64,000 bases of DNA. Source: UBA5189 sp040389445. Its GTDB lineage: Bacteria > Chloroflexota > Limnocylindria > Limnocylindrales > CSP1-4. Where the stretch lies: contig JAZJZX010000002.1 of NCBI GenBank assembly GCA_040389445.1, forward strand, positions 124,001-188,000, in the 5' to 3' direction. The notes under the pieces were generated by a model that worked only from the letters and a program-made list of their open reading frames with translations, did not search any database and was not told the origin of the DNA. Each line of letters opens with the position of its first letter. Position 1 is the first letter of the stretch. Position numbers and translations under genes: made by a program. Below are positions 8,826 through 17,658 of the stretch, in pieces.

Positions 8826-9752
8826 ATGAGCGTCAAGTTCGGGGTCCTGGTGCTCCAGACGATGCCCTACGACGATCTCCTGGACGCGGTCCGCTTCGTG
8901 GAATCCCTCGGCCTCGACAATGCCTGGGTCGCCGACCAGCTCGGGATTCCGAGCCGACCCGACATGCCCTTCCTGGAGGCCTGGACGGCGCTCGCCGGTC
9001 TCGCCCGGGACACGGATCGGATCCGCCTCGGTCCCCTGGTCTCAAACGTGGCGATGCGGAATCCAGGCATGCTTGCGAAGCACGTCCTCACGGTGGACCA
9101 GCTCTCCCACGGCCGGATCGACCTCGCCATCGGGGCCGGCTACTTCCCGGTCGAGCACGCGTGGGTGGGAGTGCCGTTCCCGGACGGGCCGGGTCGCTCC
9201 CGGCGCCTGAAGGAGGCCGCCGCGATCCTCGACCGCGGGCTGCGCGGCGAGCACGTGACCTTCGACGGCGAGTTCTTCCAGCTGGCGGATGCCCCGATGA
9301 CGCCCGCTCCGACGCAGCTCCCGCGGGTTCCGCTGTCCGTCGCCGGACAGGCCCGGGCATCGCTCGAAGTCGCGGTCCAGTACGCCGACGTTGTCGTGAC
9401 GACCAGCTTCGATGATTCGCCGACGATCGACCAGGCCAGCACACGATTGCGGGACCGGATGCGCCTCATCGACGACCTGTGCGTCGCTGCCGGACGGGAT
9501 CCCGCGAGCCTCGGGCGTCTGTACAGCGCCGGCTATGCAGAGGAAGGGATCTTCACCTCGACCGATTCGATGACGGAGTGGGTCGGTCACTTCGTCGAGG
9601 CCGGCGCCACCGAGCTCGCCTTCTATCTCCACGACCCCACGATGGGGGCGTTCGACAAGCTCGCCGCGTCCGGCCAGTTCGCTTCCCGTGACGCTCTGGC
9701 CCGGCTGGCGCAGGACGTGGTGCCGCATTACCGCACGGCTGATCCGGCTTGA
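8826..9752 (+). CDS. LLM-class (F420-type) flavin-dependent oxidoreductase
   Basis: This 308-residue luciferase-like TIM-barrel protein belongs to the group that mostly uses coenzyme F420 or FMN. Family features are an N-terminal KFGVLVLQTMPYDDLLDAV, WVADQLG, the RIRLGPLVSNVAMRNPGMLAKHVLTVDQLS core and a barrel-closing LPRVPLSVAGQ. A GAGG lies just upstream of the ATG, 10 nt after the ligA stop, so it is probably co-transcribed with ligA. Several in-frame codons upstream lie inside ligA and are not used. The substrate is unknown; F420 use is an inference from subfamily resemblance. Confidence 0.88.
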   Translation: MSVKFGVLVLQTMPYDDLLDAVRFVESLGLDNAWVADQLGIPSRPDMPFLEAWTALAGLARDTDRIRLGPLVSNVAMRNPGMLAKHVLTVDQLSHGRIDLAIGAGYFPVEHAWVGVPFPDGPGRSRRLKEAAAILDRGLRGEHVTFDGEFFQLADAPMTPAPTQLPRVPLSVAGQARASLEVAVQYADVVVTTSFDDSPTIDQASTRLRDRMRLIDDLCVAAGRDPASLGRLYSAGYAEEGIFTSTDSMTEWVGHFVEAGATELAFYLHDPTMGAFDKLAASGQFASRDALARLAQDVVPHYRTADPA

Positions 9753-9843
9753 CCCATTGTGGTCCGATCCGGGCGACCGATGCGTAGCGGCATCGCCACC
9801 TGGCACGAGCAGGCGACGCGCCGGATCACCTCGGGCAAGCGGG

Positions 9844-10371
9844 TCAGGCGAGGCGCCGGCCGACGAGCGGTTGGTGGAAGCGTTCCATGACCTCAGCGAC
9901 GGCGTCCCGCGCGGCGCGCCACTCCGGCTGGTCACCCAGGATTGCCGCGTCGTGGCCGAACCGCGCCAGCTGGGTCATCGCGGTGACGATGAGGTCGTGC
10001 TCGTACTGACGTCGACGGCCGCCGTCGAGGGTACCGGTGACCAGGTAGCGACGCACGAGATCGAAGGGCGCCATCCATCGGCCGACCCGGATCCGGGCAC
10101 CCTCACGGAGGCTCTCCAGGTAGTCGTCGTCTCCGACCGGGTGTTGCTCGTGCTCCTCAACGTGTGCGGGCAGGTCGAGCCGATGCCCCGGCAGCGCAAT
10201 ACTCATGAATCGCCCGTCGTCATCGGAGGAGCGATAGCAGACCGGGCAGACCGGCAGCTCGAGGTGCGCCGGCGGCAGCGCTCCAAACGGGCGCCCGCAG
10301 CGGCCACAAAAGGAACTGGCGGCGGAGCGAGCGAGCGTGCCGCAGGACAGGCAGGCAATCGCGATGGTCAT
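9844..10371 (-). CDS. Zinc-ribbon protein of unknown function
   Basis: This 175-residue protein has two short cysteine clusters at its N-terminus: CLSCGTLARSAASSFCGRCG, which is a classic zinc ribbon, and CPVCYRSSDDDG. The rest is charged and mostly helical. I do not recognise the C-terminal part, which contains YLESLREGARIRVGRWMAPFD and a Leu/Arg-rich end. The open frame extends 86 codons upstream, but MTIAIACLSC is chosen because GAGGTG sits a few bases before that ATG and the upstream part runs antisense into the next gene. It follows the GNAT gene on the same strand. Confidence 0.65.
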   Translation of the reverse strand: MTIAIACLSCGTLARSAASSFCGRCGRPFGALPPAHLELPVCPVCYRSSDDDGRFMSIALPGHRLDLPAHVEEHEQHPVGDDDYLESLREGARIRVGRWMAPFDLVRRYLVTGTLDGGRRRQYEHDLIVTAMTQLARFGHDAAILGDQPEWRAARDAVAEVMERFHQPLVGRRLA

Positions 10372-10480
10372 GGGCACCTCGGGTCGACGACGGAAAGCCC
10401 GTCGCTGACGAGATGATCCGTTTCGTCGCGCGGCGGCACCATCCCCCGAGCGGCGAATCAGCGTGGGACTTTGGTAGCCG

Positions 10481-11332
10481 CTACCCCATGGCGTGGTTGA
10501 ACTGGCCCCAGATCCAGTCGGGACGCCAGACGAGCGGATCGCCGCGGATGAGCCTCGGCGCGGACCAGACCGGCCGCAGGCCGACGCCCTCCAGGTCCAC
10601 CCGTTCCGTGCCATTGCGTTCCGTTTCATCGCCGATCACGATCCCCACCCGGACGCGACCGCCGGCGCCGCTCGCCCGCCGACGCGCATCGAGGATGCGT
10701 CGCGCTGCAGCCCGGTCCGGCGCGATCGTGGCACCGCCACCCCAGGGGGCACGAATCACGAACGCCCGCACCTCGCCGTTCACATGGAGCACCTTCGCGC
10801 TCTCGGATGCGGCGAAGCGCCGGATGGCGTGGCCGCGGTCCTCGCCCGTCGCCATGCGATCGAGCGCGAGCATTGCCGGCAGATCCGACGGCGCAAACGG
10901 ACGGACGGCATCGTCGCCCGGCGCATCGGCGCCCAGGCCGGTGGCTTCCAGGACCTGATACCGAGCCTGATGGGTGAATCCCATTCGTTCGTAGAGCGGC
11001 AGCCCCTGGTCCGTTGCCACGAGCACCAGCGTGCGGCAGCCCGCGGCCTCGAGCTCGCCGATGACCGCCTCGGTCAGTGCGCGGCCCAGTCCTTCCCCTC
11101 GCCGGACGGGCTCGACCCAGATGGTCCCGATCCAGCCGACGGGTCCGTTCGCGGTCCCGACACCCGTGCCGACGACCCGACCGTCAAGATCGGCCACGAT
11201 CGCGTGGCAGGCCGGCTGTGAGGTCGCAAAGTCAAACCAGGACCGACGGTCGCCCCAATTGTCCTGGAACAGCGCCCGCGTTGCGACGGGCACGTCGCCC
11301 GGCACCATCAGTCGGATCGCCGGGTTGCCCAT
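10481..11332 (-). CDS. Two-domain GNAT N-acetyltransferase
   Basis: This 283-residue protein has an N-terminal GNAT domain with the acetyl-CoA pyrophosphate loop around VEPVRRGEGLGRAL and the C-terminal YERMGFTHQARYQV strand. A second domain ends in WRPDWIWGQFNHAMG, a pattern of the YitH-like GNAT duplication (Acetyltransf_18 type). The linker includes a degenerate repeat of the fold with APWGGGATIAPDRAAARRIL. The likely role is transfer of an acetyl group from acetyl-CoA to an amine; the substrate is unknown. It is divergent from gatC, with only 48 nt between the start codons. Confidence 0.88.
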   Translation of the reverse strand: MGNPAIRLMVPGDVPVATRALFQDNWGDRRSWFDFATSQPACHAIVADLDGRVVGTGVGTANGPVGWIGTIWVEPVRRGEGLGRALTEAVIGELEAAGCRTLVLVATDQGLPLYERMGFTHQARYQVLEATGLGADAPGDDAVRPFAPSDLPAMLALDRMATGEDRGHAIRRFAASESAKVLHVNGEVRAFVIRAPWGGGATIAPDRAAARRILDARRRASGAGGRVRVGIVIGDETERNGTERVDLEGVGLRPVWSAPRLIRGDPLVWRPDWIWGQFNHAMG

Positions 11333-11338
11333 CTCGTG

Positions 11339-11344
11339 ATCCTA
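11339..11344 (-). promoter_or_regulatory. Candidate -10 of the GNAT gene (leaderless)
   Basis: On the minus strand TAGGAT lies 6 nt before the ATG of the GNAT gene, with no Shine-Dalgarno. It faces away from the gatC -10 within the same 48-nt gap. Confidence 0.45.
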
Positions 11345-11368
11345 GCCGGGATTGCCGGGGCTCTCGGC

Positions 11369-11374
11369 TATCAT
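11369..11374 (+). promoter_or_regulatory. Candidate -10 of gatC (leaderless)
   Basis: TATCAT lies 6 nt before the GTG chosen as the gatC start; there is no ribosome-binding site. The spacing supports both a leaderless mRNA and the choice of the GTG. Confidence 0.55.
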
Positions 11375-11380
11375 CCGCGG

Positions 11381-11683
11381 GTGGCCGGACTTTCGCGCTC
11401 CGATGTCGAGCATGTCGCCTTTCTCGCCCGCCTCGGCATGTCGTCGGCGGAACTCGATCGACTCCAGGGTCAGCTGAACCAGATCCTGGACCAGTACGCC
11501 AAGCTGGCCGAGCTGGACACGGACGCAATCCCTCCAACGGCCCAGACGATCGAACTCGAGAACATCCTGCGCGACGATGTCGTGACACCGTCCCTGCCCC
11601 GCGATGTCGTGCTCGCCAATGCCCCGGAGCGCGAGGGTGCGTTCATCGTGGTGCCGCCGATCCTCGGCGCGGAAGCCGACTGA
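11381..11683 (+). CDS. gatC: Glutamyl-/aspartyl-tRNA amidotransferase subunit C
   Basis: GatC (100 residues) is the small stabilising subunit of the GatCAB complex, which amidates misacylated Glu-tRNA(Gln) and Asp-tRNA(Asn) in the cytoplasm. The sequence shows the family pattern: LSRSDVEHVAFLARLGMSS, a QLNQILDQYAKLAELDTDAIPPT core and the C-terminal LRDDVVTPSLPRDVVLANAPE. An in-frame ATG lies 15 codons upstream, but the GTG is preferred because the family starts near LSRSDVEH and a -10 hexamer occupies the codons between. It is the first gene of a five- or six-gene operon that also holds gatA and gatB. Confidence 0.95.
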   Translation: MAGLSRSDVEHVAFLARLGMSSAELDRLQGQLNQILDQYAKLAELDTDAIPPTAQTIELENILRDDVVTPSLPRDVVLANAPEREGAFIVVPPILGAEAD

Positions 11684-11704
11684 CGGTCTGACGGCGAACC
11701 ACCC

Positions 11705-13294
11705 ATGACCTCCGAAATGACCCGGCTGCCCGCCCACGCGATGACCCTGGCGCTCCGTGCCGGCGATGTCACAGCCCGCGACCTTGCCCTTGCCCACCTC
11801 GAAGCCGCCCAACGCCAGAACCACGCCCTGAACGCGTGGCTGACCATCGATCGGGAGAACGCGCTTGCCCAGGCCGACGTCGCAGACGCGCGGCTGGCGG
11901 CAGCTCGACTGGAGGGACCGGAGGCGCTGGCAGGCCTCCATCCGCTGCACGGAATTCCGATCGCGCTGAAGGACCTGATCAGCGTGGAGGGCGGCCAGTG
12001 CACCGCCGGCTCGCGGATCCTCGAGGGCTATCGAGCACCGTACGACGCCCACATCACGGAGCGGTTGCGCGCCGCCGGGGCGGTCTTCCTCGGCAAGACC
12101 AACATGGACGAGTTCGCGATGGGATCGTCCAACGAGTATTCCGCCTACGGCCCGGTCAGCAACCCGTGGGACCTGGACACGGTGCCCGGCGGGAGCAGCG
12201 GCGGTTCGGCCGCGGTCGTGGCTGCCCGTCACGCCCCGCTGTCGCTCGGCACGGATACCGGCGGTTCCATCCGCCAGCCCGCCGCGCTGTGCGGCATCGT
12301 CGGCATGAAACCGACCTATGGGCGGGTGAGCCGGTACGGGATCGTGGCGTTTGCCTCATCGCTGGATCAACTCGGTCCGTTCGCGCGGAACGCACGCGAC
12401 GCCGCGGCGCTCCTGCATGCCATCGCGGGGCGGGACGAGCGTGACTCCACGTCGGCACCCGTTCCCGTGCCCGACGAGCTGCTCCACCTTCCGGAATCGG
12501 ATGACGAGGCCGCGGCCTGGCTGCGCGGCAAGCGTTTCGGGCTGCCGCGCGAGTACTTCGTCGCAGGGATGGACCCGGACGTCGAGCGACGCATCCGCGA
12601 GAGCGTGGCGTTCCTCGAGGATGCCGGCGCGTCGGTCGAGGAGGTGAGCCTGCCGCATACGGACTACGGCCTTGCGACCTACTACATCGTGGCGCCGGCC
12701 GAAGCATCTGCGAACCTCGCGCGATATGACGGAGTGCGCTACGGACAGAGTCGTCGCCTCGAAGGAGGCGACTTCATCGCCGACTATCTCGCGACCCGCG
12801 GCGACGGCTTCGGTGCCGAGGTGAAGCGCAGGATCATGCTCGGCACGTATGCCCTTTCGGCCGGCTACTACGACGCGTTCTACCTGAAGGCACAGAAGGT
12901 CCGGACGCTCATCAAGCGGGACTTCGACCAGGTCTTTGCGGCGGGAATCGATGCGCTGGTCGCACCCACCTCGCCGTCGGTCGCCTTCCGCTTCGGTGCG
13001 AAGACCGCGGACCCCGTGTCGATGTACCTGTCCGACGCGTGCACGCTGCCGGTGAACATGGCCGGCCTGCCGGGCGTGTCCATCCCGTGCGGTCTCTCCG
13101 AGGGTCTGCCGGTGGGCCTGCAGCTGATCGGTCCGGCATGGAGCGAACTGATGCTGTTCCGCGCTGCCCGGGCGTTCGAGGGGCTGACCACAGCTGCGTC
13201 GTGGCGCGATCAGGAACCACGAGATCTCGCGCGGGCAGACGACCGAACCGGCCCGACGCCGGTGGAGCGTGCCGCAGCGCTTGCCTCGCGCTGA
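11705..13294 (+). CDS. gatA: Glutamyl-/aspartyl-tRNA amidotransferase subunit A
   Basis: GatA (529 residues) is the amidase subunit that releases ammonia from glutamine for tRNA-dependent transamidation. The amidase signature is complete. The catalytic triad is the Lys in GIPIALKDLIS, the cis-Ser in the GTDTGGSIRQPAA segment, and the nucleophile Ser in the preceding PGGSSGGSAAVVAA segment. The typical GMKPTYGRVSRYGIVAFASSLDQ follows. The start is the ATG 21 nt after the gatC stop; no strong ribosome-binding site is visible. The C-terminal tail of about 40 residues is poorly conserved and overlaps nothing. Confidence 0.97.
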   Translation: MTSEMTRLPAHAMTLALRAGDVTARDLALAHLEAAQRQNHALNAWLTIDRENALAQADVADARLAAARLEGPEALAGLHPLHGIPIALKDLISVEGGQCTAGSRILEGYRAPYDAHITERLRAAGAVFLGKTNMDEFAMGSSNEYSAYGPVSNPWDLDTVPGGSSGGSAAVVAARHAPLSLGTDTGGSIRQPAALCGIVGMKPTYGRVSRYGIVAFASSLDQLGPFARNARDAAALLHAIAGRDERDSTSAPVPVPDELLHLPESDDEAAAWLRGKRFGLPREYFVAGMDPDVERRIRESVAFLEDAGASVEEVSLPHTDYGLATYYIVAPAEASANLARYDGVRYGQSRRLEGGDFIADYLATRGDGFGAEVKRRIMLGTYALSAGYYDAFYLKAQKVRTLIKRDFDQVFAAGIDALVAPTSPSVAFRFGAKTADPVSMYLSDACTLPVNMAGLPGVSIPCGLSEGLPVGLQLIGPAWSELMLFRAARAFEGLTTAASWRDQEPRDLARADDRTGPTPVERAAALASR

Positions 13295-13302
13295 GCCGAC
13301 TG

Positions 13303-14583
13303 ATGGCCGGCGGCGCGGATCCCACGTACGGCCTCCTCGATGCCCCGCTGGACGAGGTGGATCCGGAGGTCGGCGCGTTGATCGTGGGGGATCGCGGACG
13401 CCAGGCGCAGACGATCGATCTCATCGCCTCGGAGAGCACGGCACCCGCCGCCGTCCTCGAGACCCTGGGCAGCGTGCTGTCCAACAAGACGGGGGAGGGC
13501 TATCCGGGGCATCGGTACCACCGCGGAACGGCGTGGGTGGACGCTGTCGAGACGCTTGCGATCGACCGGGCCAGGGCGCTCTTCGGCGCGGAACACGCCA
13601 ACGTGCAGCCCCACGCCGGTGTGAATGCGAATCTCGGCGTGTACCAGGCGGCCCTCAAGCGCGGCGACCCGGTCCTCGCGATGCGCCTGGCCCACGGCGG
13701 CCACCTGTCGCACGGCGATCCGGCCTCGATCACGGGAAGGATCTTCGACTTCGCCCACTACGGAGTGCGGCCGACCGACGAGCAGATTGACCTGGACGAG
13801 GTTCGCGCGCTCGCGCTGAGTCATCGACCGCGCTTGATCATCGCCGGCGGAAGCGCGTATCCGCGCACGATCGATTACGCGGCGTTTGCGGAGATCGCCC
13901 GCGAGGTCGATGCGCTCCTGCTGGTGGACATGGCCCACATCGCGGGTCTCGTGGCGGCGGGCGTCGTGCCGAGCCCGGTCCCCCATGCCGATTTCGTCAC
14001 CTTCACCACCTACAAGACGCTCCTCGGGCCGCACGGCGGCGTGATCCTGTGCCGGGCCGCCCATGCCCGAAGGGTGGACCGCGCGATCTTTCCCGGCACG
14101 CAGGGAGCGCCCGACTTCGGGCGGATCGCCGCCAAGGCCGTCGCCTTCCGGATCGCGTCGGGTCCGTGGTTCCGGGAGATCCAGCATCGGATCGTGGCGG
14201 ACGCCCGGGCGCTCGGCGAGGCGCTCACTGAGCACGGGGATCGGCTCGTCGCCGGGGGGACGGACACGCACCTCGTCCTCGTCGACCTGCGCGCGCGCGG
14301 CACGACCGGGGACATCGCCGAGCGCGCCCTCGAAGCGGTCGGGATCCTCAGCAACCGGAACATGATCCCGTTCGATCCAGGCAACCCCGAAGTACCGTCC
14401 GGCATCCGGTTCGGCACATCGAGTGTGGCCGAGCGCGGCTTCGGCCCGATTGAGATGAGGGAGATCGCGTCGCTGGTGGACGCGACCCTTCGCGCTGCCG
14501 ACGCGCCCGAGCGCCTCGCCGCCGTGGGCGAGTCCGTGAGGACGCTTACCCGCCGCTTCCCCGGGTACCCTGTCACCCAATGA
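13303..14583 (+). CDS. glyA: Serine hydroxymethyltransferase family protein (divergent)
   Basis: This 426-residue PLP enzyme of the SHMT family interconverts serine and glycine with tetrahydrofolate in well-studied members. Family marks are LIASESTAP, LSNKTGEGYPGHRYH, NVQPHAGVNAN, DMAHIAGLVAAG and the PLP-Lys in TTYKTLLGPHGG. It departs from the usual text at several active-site neighbours: HRYHRGTAWVD where most have a YYGGC-type loop, Tyr in place of His just before the PLP-Lys, and IAGGSAYPR instead of IAGASAYPR. It may therefore be a paralogue with another substrate. It starts 8 nt after gatA and its stop overlaps the next ATG, so it is translationally coupled to the aminotransferase. Confidence 0.85.
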   Translation: MAGGADPTYGLLDAPLDEVDPEVGALIVGDRGRQAQTIDLIASESTAPAAVLETLGSVLSNKTGEGYPGHRYHRGTAWVDAVETLAIDRARALFGAEHANVQPHAGVNANLGVYQAALKRGDPVLAMRLAHGGHLSHGDPASITGRIFDFAHYGVRPTDEQIDLDEVRALALSHRPRLIIAGGSAYPRTIDYAAFAEIAREVDALLLVDMAHIAGLVAAGVVPSPVPHADFVTFTTYKTLLGPHGGVILCRAAHARRVDRAIFPGTQGAPDFGRIAAKAVAFRIASGPWFREIQHRIVADARALGEALTEHGDRLVAGGTDTHLVLVDLRARGTTGDIAERALEAVGILSNRNMIPFDPGNPEVPSGIRFGTSSVAERGFGPIEMREIASLVDATLRAADAPERLAAVGESVRTLTRRFPGYPVTQ

Positions 14584-15776
14584 CCACCGACGCCCGGCCG
14601 CCGCTCGCCGATCGTGCGCTGTCGCAGCGTGTCCTTGACGTACCGCCTTCCGGAATCAGGAGGTTTTTCGACATCCTCGCGACGATGGACGACGTCATCA
14701 GCCTGGGGGTGGGGGAGCCGGATTTCGACACGCCGCGCCACATCATCGAGGCGGGCGTGGAGTCGCTTCGCGAGGGCCGGACCCACTACACGTCGAACTA
14801 CGGGACGGTGGAGTTGCGGCGCGCCCTGAGCCGCCACCTCGACCAGCGCCATGCGGTCCGCTACGACCCGACGAACGAGCTGCTGATCACGGTGGGAGCG
14901 TCGGAAGCAGTGGATCTTGCCCTCCGTGCCACCTGCGATGTCGGCGACGAGGTGATCCTGCACGAGCCGTCCTATGTCGCCTACGTCCCGGCGATCGTCT
15001 TCGCCGGCGGCACGGCCGTTCGGGTCGCCACGCGCTTCGAGGATGATTTCGCCCTCGATCCGGCTGCCGTCGAGGCGGCAATCACGCCGCGCACCAAGGC
15101 ACTCTTCCTCGGCTACCCGTGCAACCCCACGGGCGCCGTCCTGACGCCCGAGATCCAGGACGCGCTCGCCGAGATCGCGGTGCGCCACGACCTCCTCGTC
15201 TACAGCGACGAGATCTACGACCGGCTCGCCTATGGCTCGTACACCCATCGCGCGTTCTCGTCCCTGCCGGGGATGCGCGAGCGGACGATCCTCATGGGCG
15301 GCTTCTCGAAGGCCTACGCCATGACCGGCTGGCGGGTGGGTTGGCTCGCGGCCCCGGCGGGGATCCTCGAGGGGATCGTGAAGGTCCACCAGTACGGGAT
15401 CATGTCCGCGCCGACCGTCGCCCAGGACGCGGCGCTCGTGGCACTCGTCGACGGGGAGGCCGACGTGGAGCGAATGCTCGCCGAATATGACCGACGACGA
15501 CGCCTCGTTGTGGACGGGTTCAACGCGATGGGTCTCGACACCTTCGAGCCGCGAGGCGCGTTCTACGCATTCCCCAGGATCACCTCGACCGGACTCGACT
15601 CGGAGACCTTTGCCGAGCGGTTGCTTGCCGAGGAGCACGTGGCCGTCGTCCCGGGGGGCGCCTTCGGGCTGTCCGGCGAAGGCCATGTCCGCGCCTGCTA
15701 CGCCACGAGCTACGAGAAGCTGGAGGAGGCCCTCGTGCGGATCGGGCGGTTCGTCGAGCGAACTCGGGCCGGGTAG
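14580..15776 (+). CDS. Class I/II pyridoxal-phosphate aminotransferase
   Basis: This 398-residue fold-type I aminotransferase is of the AspC/AlaA-like subgroup. Visible features are ISLGVGEPDFDTPRHI at the N-terminus, HYTSNYGTVELRRAL, the NPTG loop in YPCNPTGAVLT, YSDEIYDRLAY, the PLP-Lys in GGFSKAYAMTGWRVGW, and the C-terminal Arg in GEGHVRACYATS that binds the substrate carboxylate. It overlaps the SHMT-like gene by ATGA, which suggests linked amino-acid metabolism. Substrate specificity cannot be read from the sequence. Confidence 0.92.
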   Translation: MTTDARPPLADRALSQRVLDVPPSGIRRFFDILATMDDVISLGVGEPDFDTPRHIIEAGVESLREGRTHYTSNYGTVELRRALSRHLDQRHAVRYDPTNELLITVGASEAVDLALRATCDVGDEVILHEPSYVAYVPAIVFAGGTAVRVATRFEDDFALDPAAVEAAITPRTKALFLGYPCNPTGAVLTPEIQDALAEIAVRHDLLVYSDEIYDRLAYGSYTHRAFSSLPGMRERTILMGGFSKAYAMTGWRVGWLAAPAGILEGIVKVHQYGIMSAPTVAQDAALVALVDGEADVERMLAEYDRRRRLVVDGFNAMGLDTFEPRGAFYAFPRITSTGLDSETFAERLLAEEHVAVVPGGAFGLSGEGHVRACYATSYEKLEEALVRIGRFVERTRAG

Positions 15777-15886
15777 GATCCCGAACCAGCGACCCTGGCC
15801 GACGACATCGCCTTCGCCGGCGGGCGCTGATCCCGGGGTCGATCGACGGCCGATCGTGCTCACAGCGAGTCTCGCGGAGCCTGTGC

Positions 15887-15892
15887 GACACT
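15887..15892 (+). promoter_or_regulatory. Candidate -10 of gatB (leaderless)
   Basis: GACACT lies 6 nt before the gatB ATG, with no ribosome-binding site. This would give gatB its own promoter inside the gat cluster. It departs from TAnnnT at the first base, so it is weaker than its counterparts. Confidence 0.35.
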
Positions 15893-15898
15893 TCGGCC

Positions 15899-17383
15899 AT
15901 GTCCGCCCTCGCGCTCGCCGCCACCGACCGTTACGAGGCCGTCATCGGCATCGAAGTGCACTGCCAGCTCAAGACCGTGTCCAAGATGTTCTGTGGCTGC
16001 TCAACGGCCTACGACGGCGCGGAGCCGAACACCCAAACCTGCCCGGTCTGCCTGGGCCTGCCGGGCGCGCTGCCGACGATCAATCGACGAGCCGTTGAAC
16101 TCGTGCTGACGGCCGGGGTTGCCATCGGCTCGCAGACGCCGGCGGCCACGCGCTGGGACCGCAAGAACTATTTCTACCCGGACCTGCCGAAGGGCTATCA
16201 GATCAGCCAGTATGATCTGCCGCTCGCGGCGCGCGGGTCACTGACCGTGGACACGAGCGCCGGCCCCTTCACCATCGGGATCACTCGGGCGCACCTCGAG
16301 GAGGACACCGCCAAGCTGGTCCACGGCCCGGGCCCCGACGGCGAGCGTCTCAGCCTCGTCGATTTCAACCGCTCCGGTGCACCCTTGATGGAAATCGTGA
16401 CGGAGCCGGATATCCGCACGGCCGAACAGGCACGCCGGTACGCCGAGGAACTCCAGCTGCTCCTGCGCGCCATCGGCGCATCGGACGCGGACATGGAACG
16501 CGGGCAGATGCGGGTCGAGGCGAACGTTTCGTTGCGCCGTCCCGGCTCGGAGGTGTTTGGGACCCGGGTCGAGGTCAAGAACATGAACTCGTTCCGGTCC
16601 GTCGAGCGGGCGATCAAGTACGAGATCGAACGGCAGGCCGAAGTCATCGATGCCGGCGGCGAGCTGGTGATGGAGACTCGTGGCTGGTCCGACGACCGCG
16701 CCGAGACCTACCGGATGCGCGCCAAGGAGACCTCGGACGACTACCGCTACTTCCCCGAGCCGGATCTCCCGCCCTTGCGCATCGACCCGGCGTGGCTGGA
16801 GGAGATCAGGGCGCGTCTGCCGGAGCTTCCGTCGGCGCGTCGGGCCCGTTTTCGGGACGAGCTCGGCCTGAGCGCCTATGACGCCGCGGTGCTGGTCGCC
16901 GACCCCGATGCGAGCCGACTCTTCGAGGCGACGCTCGCGACGGACTCCGCCCTCGAAGCGAAAGCGGTGGCGAACTGGGTCACGGGCGAATACCTCAGGA
17001 TCCGGAAGGCGGCCCCTTCGGACGCCGCGCCGGTTACCGACCCGGTGCAGTTCGGGGCGCTCGTGCGCATGGTGGCAGACGGTGAAATCTCGCGTGCCAG
17101 CGCCAAGGAGGTTCTCGAGGCGCACCTTGCGAGTGGTCAGGCCGTTGCTTCGATCGTCGCCGAACGCGGGCTTGCGCAGATCTCTGACGTCGCCGCCCTC
17201 GGGGTGATCGTGGATGCGGTGATCGCGGCCAACCCGTCGGCGGCAGCCGACGTCCGCGCCGGAAAGGGCCAGGCGATCGGGTTCCTCGTCGGCCAGGTCA
17301 TGCGGGAAACGCGCGGCCAGGCGAACGCCGCCGTCGTTCAAGCGGCGATCCAGGCCCGGCTCCTCGATGGAGGTTCCACCTGA
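15899..17383 (+). CDS. gatB: Glutamyl-/aspartyl-tRNA amidotransferase subunit B
   Basis: GatB (494 residues) is the kinase/tRNA-binding subunit that activates the misacylated amino acid and receives ammonia through the tunnel from GatA. Conserved text includes YEAVIGIEVHCQLKT, the zinc-binding FCGC ... TCPVCLGLPGALP, RKNYFYPDLPKGYQISQYDLPL, HLEEDTAKLVH, VDFNRSGAPLMEIVTEPD and VEVKNMNSFRSVERAI. The C-terminal YqeY-like tail domain (about the last 150 residues) is complete. It is separated from gatA by the SHMT-like and aminotransferase genes. Confidence 0.97.
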   Translation: MSALALAATDRYEAVIGIEVHCQLKTVSKMFCGCSTAYDGAEPNTQTCPVCLGLPGALPTINRRAVELVLTAGVAIGSQTPAATRWDRKNYFYPDLPKGYQISQYDLPLAARGSLTVDTSAGPFTIGITRAHLEEDTAKLVHGPGPDGERLSLVDFNRSGAPLMEIVTEPDIRTAEQARRYAEELQLLLRAIGASDADMERGQMRVEANVSLRRPGSEVFGTRVEVKNMNSFRSVERAIKYEIERQAEVIDAGGELVMETRGWSDDRAETYRMRAKETSDDYRYFPEPDLPPLRIDPAWLEEIRARLPELPSARRARFRDELGLSAYDAAVLVADPDASRLFEATLATDSALEAKAVANWVTGEYLRIRKAAPSDAAPVTDPVQFGALVRMVADGEISRASAKEVLEAHLASGQAVASIVAERGLAQISDVAALGVIVDAVIAANPSAAADVRAGKGQAIGFLVGQVMRETRGQANAAVVQAAIQARLLDGGST

Positions 17384-17658
17384 TGGGTCCGCTCAACTTC
17401 CTGCTCTGGGCCGGCGGGGTCCTGCTCATTGCCGTGGGCATGCAACGGGCACGCAGACCATGGGCCCGCTATCAGGCCCTTCGCGAGGAAGACGCCAACG
17501 TCGCCCGCTACGCGGCCTGGCGCGGCGGCGTTCGCGACCAGGGTACGGCGGCGGCCTCCGTGGCCATGGCCATCCTGCGCCGACAGGCGCGCAACGGGGC
17601 ACTCATCGCGGTTGCGGGCTTCGTCCTCGTGTTCATCGGGTTCGCCCTGCCAGCCTGA
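17383..17658 (+). CDS. Small two-helix membrane protein, unknown function
   Basis: This 91-residue protein has an N-terminal membrane helix (about residues 5-20, LLWAGGVLLIAVGM), a basic/amphipathic middle with WARYQALREEDANVARYAAWRGG, and a second helix (about 71-88, ALIAVAGFVLVFIGF). Its ATG shares one base with the gatB stop (TGATG), so it is translationally coupled to gatB. I know no family for it. The tight coupling and clean membrane helices suggest it is real. Confidence 0.7.
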   Translation: MGPLNFLLWAGGVLLIAVGMQRARRPWARYQALREEDANVARYAAWRGGVRDQGTAAASVAMAILRRQARNGALIAVAGFVLVFIGFALPA

